Assembly: GCA_036172665.1 (NCBI GenBank)
Contig: CM069873.1
Location: 39,712,001-39,776,000, forward strand
Length of the DNA: 64,000 nucleotides
Reading direction: 5' to 3'
Source of the DNA: Prosopocoilus inquinatus
Taxonomy: Eukaryota; Arthropoda; Insecta; Coleoptera; Lucanidae
The translations under genes were made by a program, and so were the position numbers. This document shows, piece after piece, positions 42,728-51,935 of the stretch; within the stretch, counting starts at the first letter, position 1; every line of letters starts with the position of its first letter. Under the pieces are notes generated by a model. The model did no database searches and was not told the DNA's origin. It was given only the letters and a program-made list of their open reading frames with translations.

Positions 42728-44030
42728 AAGGGTTTTCCAATAGGGTCGGGTCGATGTTGAAATAGAATAAAACAAGCTGTGTGTGAGAAATTAACGAAAT
42801 ACTTTTTTTATTTGAAAGGCCCATATGTGCCATTATGAACGGAAGATGATATCGTTCAAATGTCCGCCGCGGCTTCGCAGGGTGGCACGGATCCGTGAGA
42901 CCCAATTTTCAATGACTCTGGCGCATAGATCCCGCTGAATTTGAGCAATGGCCTGAGTTATGTTGAGTTTGAGGGCATCGGTCGATTGCGGGCTATTGGC
43001 GTAGACCTGCGACTTCAGAAAACCCCACAAGAAAAAGTCTAGTGGGGTCAAATCGCACGATCTTGGTGGCCAATTCACGTCACCTCCGCGAGAAATAACC
43101 ATACCCTCAAATCGTTCATGCAAAATGTCCATCGTGGCGCTCGCTGTGTGGCACGTAGCGCCATCCTGCTGGAACCACATATCGTCCACGTCCATATCGT
43201 TCAATTCGGGCCAAAAGAAATCGGTTATCATCGATCTGTAGCGCTCGCCGTTGACAGTAATGGCCTCACCAACGTCGTTTTCAAAGAAGTACGGACCAAT
43301 GACACCGCCGGCCCAAAATCCGCACCAAACGGTAACCTTTTGTGGATGCATTGCCACCTGCTGAACCTCGTGTGGGTTGGTGTCGTCCCATATACGGCAA
43401 TTTTGCTTATTAACATAGCCGTTCATCCAAAAGTGCGCCTCGTCGCTAAAGATGATTTTCTGGCCAAAACTGGGGTCCTCTTCCAAACGCTCCGAACCCC
43501 ATTCAGCGAACAAACGGCGTTGTGTATGGTCATTGACTTTGAGCTCCTGGGTCAGTTGGATCTTGTACGGGTGCAGGCCCAAGTCCCGACGCAGAATTCT
43601 CCAAGCTGAAGTCTGCGAAAGGCCAAGTTCTTGTGCACGGCGAGGAATTGACTGCCTCGGGTTCTCCTGCACACTTTCACGGACAGCGGCGATATTCTCG
43701 GCCGATCTGGCGTTCTTTTGACGTACGGGTGTTCGCTGATTATTTACCGAGCCGGTCTTCTCGAATTTGGCCACCAAGCGTTGGAGGGTCGACTTTGAAG
43801 GGCCACCCCGTCTGCCGTAAAATGGGCGCAACGCGCGCAACGTTTGCGCAAACGAACACTCGTTTTGATAATAAAGTTTTATCATTTGGACGTGTTGCTC
43901 AGTCGTGTAACTTGCCATGGTGATTTGGCATCAGTGACAGAATAATAAACAACAGATTTGACAGACGTCGCTAAAACAACATTGCCGCCGCAGCCTGCCA
44001 AGATCGACCCGACCTTATTGGAAAACCCTT
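42728..44030 (-). mobile_element. DD41D mariner-like transposon, complete
   Basis: 1,303 bp with TIRs AAGGGTTTTCCAATAGGGTC and GACCTTATTGGAAAACCCTT (about 28 bp, two mismatches), flanked by TA at 42,726-42,727 and 44,031-44,032. The same sequence without the insertion, with one TA, is present in the left arm at 15,057-15,058, a paralogous empty site. It contains one intact transposase gene and may be a recently active copy. Confidence 0.93.
42833..43918 (-). CDS. mariner-like transposase, DD41D
   Basis: 361 residues, intact from ATG to stop. The N-terminal paired-like HTH (about 1-60, TTEQHVQMIKLYYQNECSFA, SKSTLQRLVAKFEKTG) is followed by an AT-hook-like basic linker and a second HTH (about 88-112, SIPRRAQELGLSQTSAWRIL). 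The DDD catalytic domain has D159 (FSDEAHF), D252 (FQQDGATCH) and D294 (CDLTPLDFFLWG). Residues between the second and third Asp number 41, the spacing reported for the rosa and Visitor lineages of Tc1/mariner. All three acidic residues are present and the length is normal. It cuts and pastes the element at TA sites. Confidence 0.93.
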   Translation of the reverse strand: MASYTTEQHVQMIKLYYQNECSFAQTLRALRPFYGRRGGPSKSTLQRLVAKFEKTGSVNNQRTPVRQKNARSAENIAAVRESVQENPRQSIPRRAQELGLSQTSAWRILRRDLGLHPYKIQLTQELKVNDHTQRRLFAEWGSERLEEDPSFGQKIIFSDEAHFWMNGYVNKQNCRIWDDTNPHEVQQVAMHPQKVTVWCGFWAGGVIGPYFFENDVGEAITVNGERYRSMITDFFWPELNDMDVDDMWFQQDGATCHTASATMDILHERFEGMVISRGGDVNWPPRSCDLTPLDFFLWGFLKSQVYANSPQSTDALKLNITQAIAQIQRDLCARVIENWVSRIRATLRSRGGHLNDIIFRS

Positions 44031-44699
44031 TAAATCCTCGAAATGTCCTCCACTGTTTCCAAGACACACATTCGTTCTTAATCCTATGTATTGCGTAACG
44101 TGTCAAATATGAATTCGCGAAACATTTCTGCAAAAATTTAATATTCGCCTTCTTAGTTCCCCCTTATTAATTATCTTAATGCTAGTCACTGTTTCAATGT
44201 CCAAAATACAAAGCCTACTTTATTCTGTTTAAATTATGCAGGATGGACCCGTTAAAACGTGCCAAACTTCAACTGGTAATTCACCTCGTCAACCCGAGTG
44301 ACAAAATTTAGTACCATTGTTGGACTAAACCATGTTTAAAAAAAATTAAAGATAGTGAAGTGTTGAGAGCCACTGATTGCTAAAGAAATTAAAAAAAAAT
44401 GCAGTTATAGAAAGTATCTTTCAAATTTATCACAAAAATATTCGTTTTTAGCTGCCAATGTCTTTGTAGAAGACACTATTCAGTAATTTCTAAATATTTT
44501 TAGTATAATTAGTATTCACTTTTTCTTTTAACCCAAAAGTGCCAGTCAAAATTAAAAACGAGGCTTTTTCATTCCCTTACCAAAGCTGAGATACTAGTCT
44601 AGCAAGTTATATTAGAACCGCCTGATATTTGTCGGTAAAAGTATTGTTCGTAAGTGCAGTGCATTATTAAAATAACAATACAGAAAAACTTTAAATAGT

Positions 44700-45222
44700 T
44701 TATTATAATTTACACTACAGCTAAGAAAATGAATTAAAAAATTTGAAATTATGTATTAAATAAAATGTTCATATAAAAATCTGTTTTATTTAAGCTTTAG
44801 ATTAATGGCAACTATTAAGTGAGTTATACCATCACAATCAGGAGAAAAGAATGCTATCGAATAGAATAATAAAAATATACACGTTGTATTTAAAAAATTG
44901 AAACTGATGAGGGTCGTGGAAAGACGAAACGTTTGACTTCAATTCTGCCACCTCTATTCAAAGCAGAATCAAAAGTGCCTGTGGAAAGTTAAATGAGAAT
45001 TTCAAAATTATGTAAAATAAAGGAGATACAGAGGAGAAAAGAAAATCAATTTTTTTACTTTTTCATTAATATCTCAAGAAGAAATGAGCAAAAAATCTTC
45101 AATGGATACGAATTAGGCATTCATTCGTGCAACTTTTCCTCCATTTAACCGAATTTGTACCTCTTACGGTTTAAGAGGTCCCTTTAGGGCACACTCAATC
45201 TGAAACATCCGATATAGGGCAA
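44700..45222 (+). repeat. direct copy of the 17,380-17,840 composite repeat
   Basis: The order 'aaataaaat(t)ttcatataaaa', 'atgctatcgaat(a/g)gaataataaaaa', 'gaaacgtttgactt', 'gcagaatc', 'gcctgtggaaagttaaat' is that of 17,380-17,840 in the same orientation. It contains the best-matching hammerhead-like core of the window at 44,904-44,930. Confidence 0.75.
44904..44930 (+). ncRNA. hammerhead-like core (CTGATGA...GAAAC)
   Basis: CTGATGA (44,904-44,910) is followed by GGGTC, GTGGAAA, GAC and then GAAAC (44,926-44,930). GTC/GAC can form a short stem II, and GTTTGACTTC follows as candidate stem III plus cleavage region. Consensus core bases are kept in this copy; stems I and III need computed folding. 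Confidence 0.4.
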
Positions 45223-45334
45223 CTCTAATGTGTTTAAAACTTTCAAAAACAAGGAATTTCTTATCACTAAGGTCTTCAGGGTATCTTAATGTCCTTTCTA
45301 TGCCTACGGATTAATTCCTCCCTCCTTAAGACAG

Positions 45335-46555
45335 AACGTTGATTTCTTTTTAACACGTAATTTTTTTCCATTTTTCGATATTATTTTTAAATAGTGGGCT
45401 ATGAAAACTAGAGAAATTATAATTTTTGAAATCATCTGTCTAGTAGGAATTAAAGAAAAAACAATTTAATCGCTACGAAGAACCAAAAAATTAATAATCA
45501 AACACAGACATATTAAAGGTATTTGATGATAAAAAATGGACAATTCTAGAAGTTAATAAAAAAAATTGTTATATCCAGGAAAATACGTTATTACTTAGAT
45601 ACAATAGAAGGTATTACTAATAAATAATAGCCGAGGATAACGTAGAGCCAATATTATAACCAACCATTTGTGTATTATTTTTAATATTTTTTATTTATTT
45701 ATTAGTTTTCATAAGATTTTGTATTGTAAATGTAAATTTCTCCTTGTAATTGTCTAAAAAGTCTTACCAAGAATTCTAATACATACGGCATATGTAAATA
45801 AAAAGTTCAGATGATAGATATGTATTTAAATATTACTTTTCGTTTTTTTTTTAATGAAATTGAAATTAATTAAAAAAACCTCAGTTTGTTAAATTTTCAT
45901 AGCACACTATTCAGGAATAATACTGAAAAATGAAAAAATTGATGTGTCAAAGAGAAAATCGTGAGTAGAAAGAAAAAGATAAGAGATGGGTATAAGGAAT
46001 TCCAATACAGTTCAAAGGAACATTTAATTCTGATTCTTATGGTATAAAAATTTACTAGGCATTCCATTTAAAAAAAAAAAACATGACTTTTCGACAGTTG
46101 AAATCAGTTCGAATAGAAGTTACTTTTCAACCAGCCCGTAAACAATTTTGTGTAAAACTAGGTATGACCTGAAAGCTTATGAGTATAACCTACTATACGC
46201 CAAAAATTGAAATTATGGCTTTTGTTAGCAAAGATGGCAGCATCATAAACTACGGTACTGCAACTTTGAACTTTTTTTAAAAAGTGGAAATACCTCTTAA
46301 ACAGCTAATTTTTCTTGCATATCACTTGTTACATAAAATATTCTTAGAATTTCAGGAAGATTTCAAGAATGCAATTAAAAATGGGGTATTCCATTTGAAA
46401 TAAGAAAGTTGACAGCAACAAGAAAGTTGGAGATATTATATTTTAATAGATCATTATTCCGAACTTATAACCGCAAAATATGAAACAGAAATTCAAAGAG
46501 GAAGTCCGTAAACTTTTAATGAATGGGTTGCCTGAATCTCCCTGTATACAAAACA
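45335..46555 (+). repeat. left arm of a second inverted repeat (partner 48,280-49,690)
   Basis: 45,335-45,815 matches the reverse complement of 49,200-49,690, and 45,890-46,555 matches that of 48,252-48,890. A third, direct copy of 45,950-46,555 lies at 49,690-50,236. The inner half is a unit of about 500 bp ending GAATCTCCCTGTATA, with an ACTGGGTGTTC-like other end (best in the 48.7-kb copy), probably a Tc1/mariner-type MITE. Confidence 0.8.
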
Positions 46556-46602
46556 CATGTTATAACATCATTTGTTGAAATTATTCTAAATTTGGAAAAC
46601 TC

Positions 46603-47226
46603 TTAACACTTTAAAGAGGTGAATATTATCGGACTGTAATAATTCCATTTGATTATATATACTAATTTTAAATTATTTATAATTTGGATCAATTCTGAGT
46701 CTGATATAATTTCAAGATTTGTAATTTCAGAAAGTGCTAAAGAAATTGTTCTCTCAATACTGTGGAGGTTATCAATTAATTTCAAGCTTAGATAACTGAT
46801 ATAGTGAATGGCCATTTGGATTTCAAGAACATTACCCACCTCTTTCAAGTAAGTTAGTGATGAATTTACATTTTCTTGAATAATTACCAAGTCATTGTAG
46901 TAATGTTTCGTAATATGGTTAGCGAAATACGTGTGTTTATCTACCTATTTAACAAAGTTTTCTTTATTTTTATACAGAGTACCTGTATTTTTGTTGATCT
47001 TAATTAAGTCAATATTATCATGATTACCAGTTATATATTTTATAGCGGTACCTAAAGTGTTTGTAAGTGCTCTTTTCTTACGGTACCTAAACTTTGCTAA
47101 TTGATTGTCGATATTATAGCAATTTTCTATAAAAATAGCTCTTAATTGTAGCGTAATTCGGTTAGTACTCTGAGCTTCTAGGATTACTAGGTTACTTAAT
47201 AGTTTACGATAACTTAATTCTATCAT
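46603..47226 (-). pseudogene. errantivirus-like envelope (env) fragment
   Basis: Two minus-strand pieces. 46,945-47,226 reads an envelope F-like segment with a basic, furin-type cleavage motif (RYRKKR) followed by a small hydrophobic stretch and TGN, the arrangement of insect errantivirus (Gypsy-type) env and its baculovirus F relatives. After a stop, 46,603-46,890 continues as a helical ectodomain segment. Signal peptide, transmembrane anchor and most of the protein are missing, so this is a dead relic. Neighbouring integrase scraps at 47,978-48,260 lie in the expected order (pol before env on the minus strand). Confidence 0.6.
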
Positions 47227-47229
47227 GCT

Positions 47230-47975
47230 TACATTAAAATAAAAATAAGACTTATGATGATGATGAAGACCGAGTCGAGGTTTTCAATAAAGTATCCATT
47301 TGAGTCAATTTTCTCGACTCGAAAGCCCTGGCCGTGGGTAATCAGCAAACGGAGGATCTAAGAAAGTGAACTGGAATCAACCGGTTTTAGACAGTGGCAG
47401 CCCCAGCACGTTGTTACCCGCGCTCATATCTCATCATATATGACTACTCCGGCTTTCGCGCAGTTAGATATCCTCAGAATATTCACAATTGCAAATTACA
47501 ATAGTTAACAATAACTCTTCGCTGCTTTTGAATATGTAAAATATAATAAATTATTATACAAATATGTATTTAAAATCGCGCGGCGCCCGACCGCTACTGA
47601 CACCAAGGTTTCTCGCGCGTATCTTTGGGCGGACATCCATTTAACCAGTACAATACTGTGAGTAACGCCGCTTCCATGAATGCACTACTTCTCTGACTGG
47701 CCTATTGTTCAATATTGCTAGTCGCGTGAAGCCGGCAATTACGTTGGGCCGCCAAGATGTTGTATTTATAATATCTCACCGCTTCGTTGCAATAATAACC
47801 CGTACCACTTTTTCCAATCCCTTCAGTGGTAATCAGGTTCACTCTGTAAAGGGAATTTTGACCGTAATGTAACGAGAAGTGGTATAATCAGTAGCTTAAT
47901 GGACGGTTTGATTATATATTAAGTAGTAATCATTAAATTTTGTGGTGTCTCGTTTTTGTTTTGAGACCTACCTAT
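47230..47975. other. non-coding, GC-richer interval inside errantivirus remnant
   Basis: No recognisable coding. It contains a patch (GCGCGGCGCCCGACCGC near 47,580) unlike the AT-rich flanks and may be an unrelated insertion between pol and env. Confidence 0.3.
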
Positions 47976-47977
47976 TC

Positions 47978-48260
47978 TTAATTTTTCCAATAAGTAGAGT
48001 GGACTCTCTCTATAAGTGAATTAGAGTTACTGTTGTAGTTTGTAGCGAATTGTAAGTCGATTTTAAACAAAGCACTATTCTTTAAAGACATTTTTCGTAA
48101 ACTCTTTTCTTTTTCGTATTTACTGGATAAACATGATTCGCATTCATTAATGAATTTATTAATTTTTATTTTCATATCAGGCAAATAATATTTTGATTTT
48201 GAAGTTTCAATGATTCCGTTGTGGTTATTATTGTGTTAATCTTTAATTATTTTATACAGT
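47978..48260 (-). pseudogene. errantivirus-like integrase scraps
   Basis: The minus-strand frame reads PDMKIKINKFINECESC (second half of the integrase zinc finger) and, after a deletion of the core, SNSLIERVHSTYW, which resembles the catalytic Glu region. A short acidic remnant precedes it. Everything between is lost. Confidence 0.55.
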
Positions 48261-49690
48261 GAGATTCAAGCAACTCATTCATTAAAAGTTTACGGACTTC
48301 CTAATTGAATTTCTATTTCATATTTTGCGGTTATAAATTAGCGATAGTCTATTAAAATATAATATTTCCAACTTTCGGGAATTTTCGCTTGTACCGGAAG
48401 TTACTCTCAACTTTCTTATTTTAAATAGAATACTCCATTTCTTATTGCATTTTTCAAATCTTGTGTAACATGTGATACAACAAAAATTAGCTGTTTTAGA
48501 GGTATTTCCATTTAAGAAAAAAATTCAAAGTTGCTGTACCTTGTTTATGATGCCATCTTTGTGTAACAAAAGTCATAATTTCAATTTTTAGCCTGTAGTA
48601 GACTATAGTCACAGGCTTTCAGGTCAGACCTAATTTTACACAAAATTGTTTACGGGCTAGTTGAAAAGTAACTTCTATTCAAACTGATTTCAACTGTGGA
48701 AAAGTCACGTTTTTTAAATAGAACACCCAGTATATTTTTATACCATAAGAATCACAATTAAATGTTCTTTCGAACTGTATTAGCATTCCCTATACCCATC
48801 TCTTACCTTTCTCTTTTTATTCATGATTTTCTCTTTGACATATCAATTTTTTCACTTTTTAGTGTTATTCCTGAAGAGTGTATAAGGAAAATCTTACAAA
48901 ATGAGATCTTTTTTAAATTAATTTCTGACTGTAATATCAATTTTATTTTAAAAACCGAAAAATAATATTTAAACACATATCCGAAGTATGATCACGACTG
49001 ATCAATTAAGGAATCAATTCTGTAACTGAGCTGCAGTCAAAAAAGGGTTGATAGTAATATTCTTTTAAAGTTCAACCGAGCTTTCGGAAACCTTGATAAA
49101 GGAAATAAATTCTCCGAAAGCTCGGTTGAACTTTAAAAGAGTATTACTATCAACCTTTTTTTGACTGCAGCCCAGTTATAGAATTGATAAACAGATATCT
49201 ATAATCTGAACTTTTTGTTTACATATGCCGTATGTATTAAAATTCTTGGTATGACTATTTACACATTTACAAGGAGAAATTTACACTTACAATACAAAAT
49301 TTTATGAAAACTAATAAATAAATCAGAAATATTGAAAATATTACACAAATTGTTGGTTATAATATTGGCTCTAAGTTGTTCTCGGCTATTATTTATTAGT
49401 AATAACTTTCTACTGTATCTAAGTTATAACGCATTTTCCTCGATATAACAATTTTTTATTATTAACGTCTAGAATTGTCCATTTTTTTATCATCAAATAC
49501 CTTTAATATGTCTGTGTTTGATTATTCATTTTTTGGTTCTTCGTAGCGATTAAATTGTTTTTTCTTTAATTCCTACTAGACAGATGATTTCAAAAATTAT
49601 AATTTCTCTAGTTTTCATAGCCCACTATTTTAAAATAATATCGAAAAATGGAAAACATTACGTGTTAAAAAGAAATTATCGATAACGAGT
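48252..49690 (-). repeat. right arm of the second inverted repeat
   Basis: Reverse complement of 45,335-46,555, carrying an extra 217-bp hairpin insertion at about 48,982-49,194. Confidence 0.8.
48982..49194. mobile_element. snapback element, 75-bp inverted arms
   Basis: Arms 49,014-49,088 and 49,113-49,187 are nearly perfect inverted repeats (two to three mismatches) with a 24-base loop. The block is absent from the other arm of the large repeat. ATATC flanks it on both sides (48,977-48,981; 49,195-49,199), suggesting a 5-bp target duplication. No coding capacity. Confidence 0.7.
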
Positions 49691-50236
49691 AACCTATAAG
49701 AGATAGGTATAGGGAATGCTAATACAGTACGAAAGAACATTTAATCCTGAGTCACATGGTATAAAAATACCACCAGCCGTTCCATTTAAAAAACATGACT
49801 TTTCGACAGTTGAAATTAGTTCTAATTGAAGTTACTTTTCAACCAGCCTGTAAGCAATCAAGTGCAAAACTGGACATGATCTGAAAGAATGTTACTGTAG
49901 CGTACTACAGGCCAAAAATGGATTTCATGGTTTTTGTTCCACAAAGATGACAAAATCATAACCAAGGTTCTTCAAGTCTGAATTATTTTTAAAAACTGAA
50001 AATATCTCGGAAACAGTTAATTTTTCTTGTATCTCATGTTACACAAAATATTTTTAGAATTTTAAGAAGTTTTCAAACATGCATTAAAAATTGAGGTATT
50101 CCATTTAAAATAAGAAAGTTGACAGCAACTTCCGGTATAAGCGGAAGTGTCCGAAATTTGAAAATATTATATTTTGATAGATCATCATCGTTAACTTGAA
50201 TCATGAATGAAAGGGTTGCCTGAATCTCCCTGTATA
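49690..50236 (+). repeat. third, direct copy of the 45.95-46.55 kb repeat
   Basis: It shares 'acatgacttttcgacagttgaaat', 'aagttacttttcaaccagcc', 'aagttgacagcaac' and the end GGGTTGCCTGAATCTCCCTG. It directly adjoins the 50,239 repeat shared with 9,820. Confidence 0.8.
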
Positions 50237-50238
50237 TA

Positions 50239-50390
50239 AATGACAATTACAAAGAGTACACGTAATTAATTTTCATAAGTTCTTTGATGGGAAAAAACGT
50301 CCTTAAAAATATTTTCTTGTAATATTTACAGAAATAAACGTAAAAAAATTCATAAAAAATTTAAGCAAGCTTGCACTTTGACGAACACAT
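50239..50390 (+). repeat. direct repeat with 9,820-9,970
   Basis: See 9,820; this copy has small internal deletions. Confidence 0.7.
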
Positions 50391-50394
50391 ACAA

Positions 50395-51125
50395 CACACT
50401 ACAAGTGGATTCAATAAAAGAAGCCTTGAACTAGTTTTGCTGAATCTGCACATTTTTCAAAGTTCATTGACTCGTTATACGAACACGTTTGATAAAATTA
50501 CAACCCTTCTTTAAGAACTAAACGGGGATTGCATTTAACTATTTTTCTCAACAACCTCTTCTGGTATTATGACGTCATTGCCAACATTCTTCAGAGCCGC
50601 AAGAAATAAAGATTTTTCTGCAACGGCCTCTTCGGCTCAAGAACTAAAGGGATGACTTCCTCACTCTTAAACCACTCCCCTAACTTAGGGAATAACCTTC
50701 GACGATGGTCACTTTGGATGGACACATGCCATCCGCAATTTTTTTCAAGGTCAAACTATACCAGGATCCCGCTAGCTTACTACTCTTAAAGTTAAACTAA
50801 GATGTAAAAACCGGGCCTAAGCAACACACTTAACCTCTGGTATAAAACTTTTTTTTTTAATAGCAAGAAAAATCGAATTTGTCTGATTGCAGCAGGACGC
50901 TAGAAGAAAGTTTTTTCACAATTTTTATTTTGATGGGCTAATTTTGCAATTTTTGAAATGAATAGACTAGGAATGAACCACACATGGCAGAGGGCACTTC
51001 GACTGGTTCTAATACTGATGTGCCTCAGACACATAACAGAAAAATTATGAATGCTTATTAAGAAAGTTGTGATTAAGTGAAAAAAAGTGAAAACCTCTTT
51101 AAATTAAAAAATTAATATAACGTAC
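50395..51125. other. no gene; MITE end at 50,785-50,820
   Basis: 50,430-50,480 weakly matches the repeats at 5,100 and 7,600. TTAAAGTTAAACT followed by CCGGGCCT at 50,785-50,820 is one end of the MITE seen complete at 24,646. Nothing else is recognised. Confidence 0.4.
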
Positions 51126-51128
51126 TGT

Positions 51129-51926
51129 TTTCCCTGCTGTTTATAGAAGCCCGTACCCTTCTTGGCATGGATGATATTAAAATATCAATAATTTCTTGAG
51201 GCATAATTCTCCATTCTTCTTGAACCCTTTCGATGAGCTGATTTCGTGTAATAAAATGGTTTTCTGGAGATGCTAATCATCTGGAAATGTAACTCCAGAC
51301 ATGTTCGATAGGGTTCATATCAGGAGAACAAGCAGGCCAATCCATGCGAACAATTCCTTCCTCTTCAAGCATTTCTGCTACTGCCCTTGTTCGATGTGGT
51401 GGAGCATTATGGTCCATACAAATGAAATTTTGTCCAACTGTACCTCGAAATAATGTCACCGCAGGTCGTAACACATGGTCAATTTAAAATGGCCCCGTCA
51501 TTGTTTGAGGTATTAATATCAAATCAGTTATTGTTCCGGACATAATTCCCCCCCAAAACATGACCGAGCCACCTCTAAATGGAACAGTGTTTCGAGCCGT
51601 CCTTAATCGATGCTGTACTCCAGTAGGTCTCAAAACACGAAAACGCCTATCATCGCTCACTAAACCAAAACGACTCTCATCAGAGAACATCACTTGTGAT
51701 CAGTCGTTTTAAGCCCAGTTTTCATGTTCAATTGCCGACTGTAATCGTATTCGACGATGTTCCAAATTTAGTCTAGGTACTCTTTGAGGCCTTCTACATC
51801 TTAAACCACCAGCTTTTAAACGTCGGTTAACTGTAACCGAGCTTAAATTAACATTGTGAACCAACTGAAATTCTCTTAAAACAGCTGGCACAGTAAGGTG
51901 TTCGTTTCTTCTTGCTATTTGTACTA
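51129..51926 (-). pseudogene. Tc1-like transposase, catalytic part
   Basis: 51,709-51,926 encodes the second HTH region (LVQIARRNEHLTVPAVLREF, SVTVNRRLKAGGL). 51,484-51,693 has the first catalytic Asp (MFSDESRFGL) and VMFWGGIMSG. 51,277-51,474 has NFICMDHNAPPH and SPDMNPIEHVW (catalytic Glu). In Tc1 proteins the second catalytic Asp directly precedes N-A; here that position is His (D-H-N-A), and counting from it gives the normal 34-residue spacing to Glu. The pieces are separated by stops (near 51,480 and 51,700). Dead copy. Confidence 0.85.
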
Positions 51927-51935
51927 AATACCAGT

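Larger units (their letters stand above)
41098..44495 (+). repeat. right arm of the large inverted repeat
   Basis: Reverse complement of 14,605-16,985, beginning at GAAGCTGTAGGTATTACGGT. It contains the 917-bp element (41,487-42,403), a reverse-complemented hammerhead-like motif (about 41,383-41,410) and the DD41D mariner insertion. It lacks the 255-bp insertion of the left arm. Confidence 0.85.

Noticed and set aside
43118..43923. Plus-strand frames of 89-163 residues opposite the DD41D transposase
   Set aside because: They are antisense shadows; the minus strand encodes the complete transposase.
14605..44495. One giant DNA transposon with 2.4-kb terminal inverted repeats
   Set aside because: The interior holds unrelated, separately bounded elements (Gypsy, BEL, P, LINE) and no gene set of a large transposon. 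Further copies of the arm at 17.2 and 44.7 kb point to a dispersed repeat.
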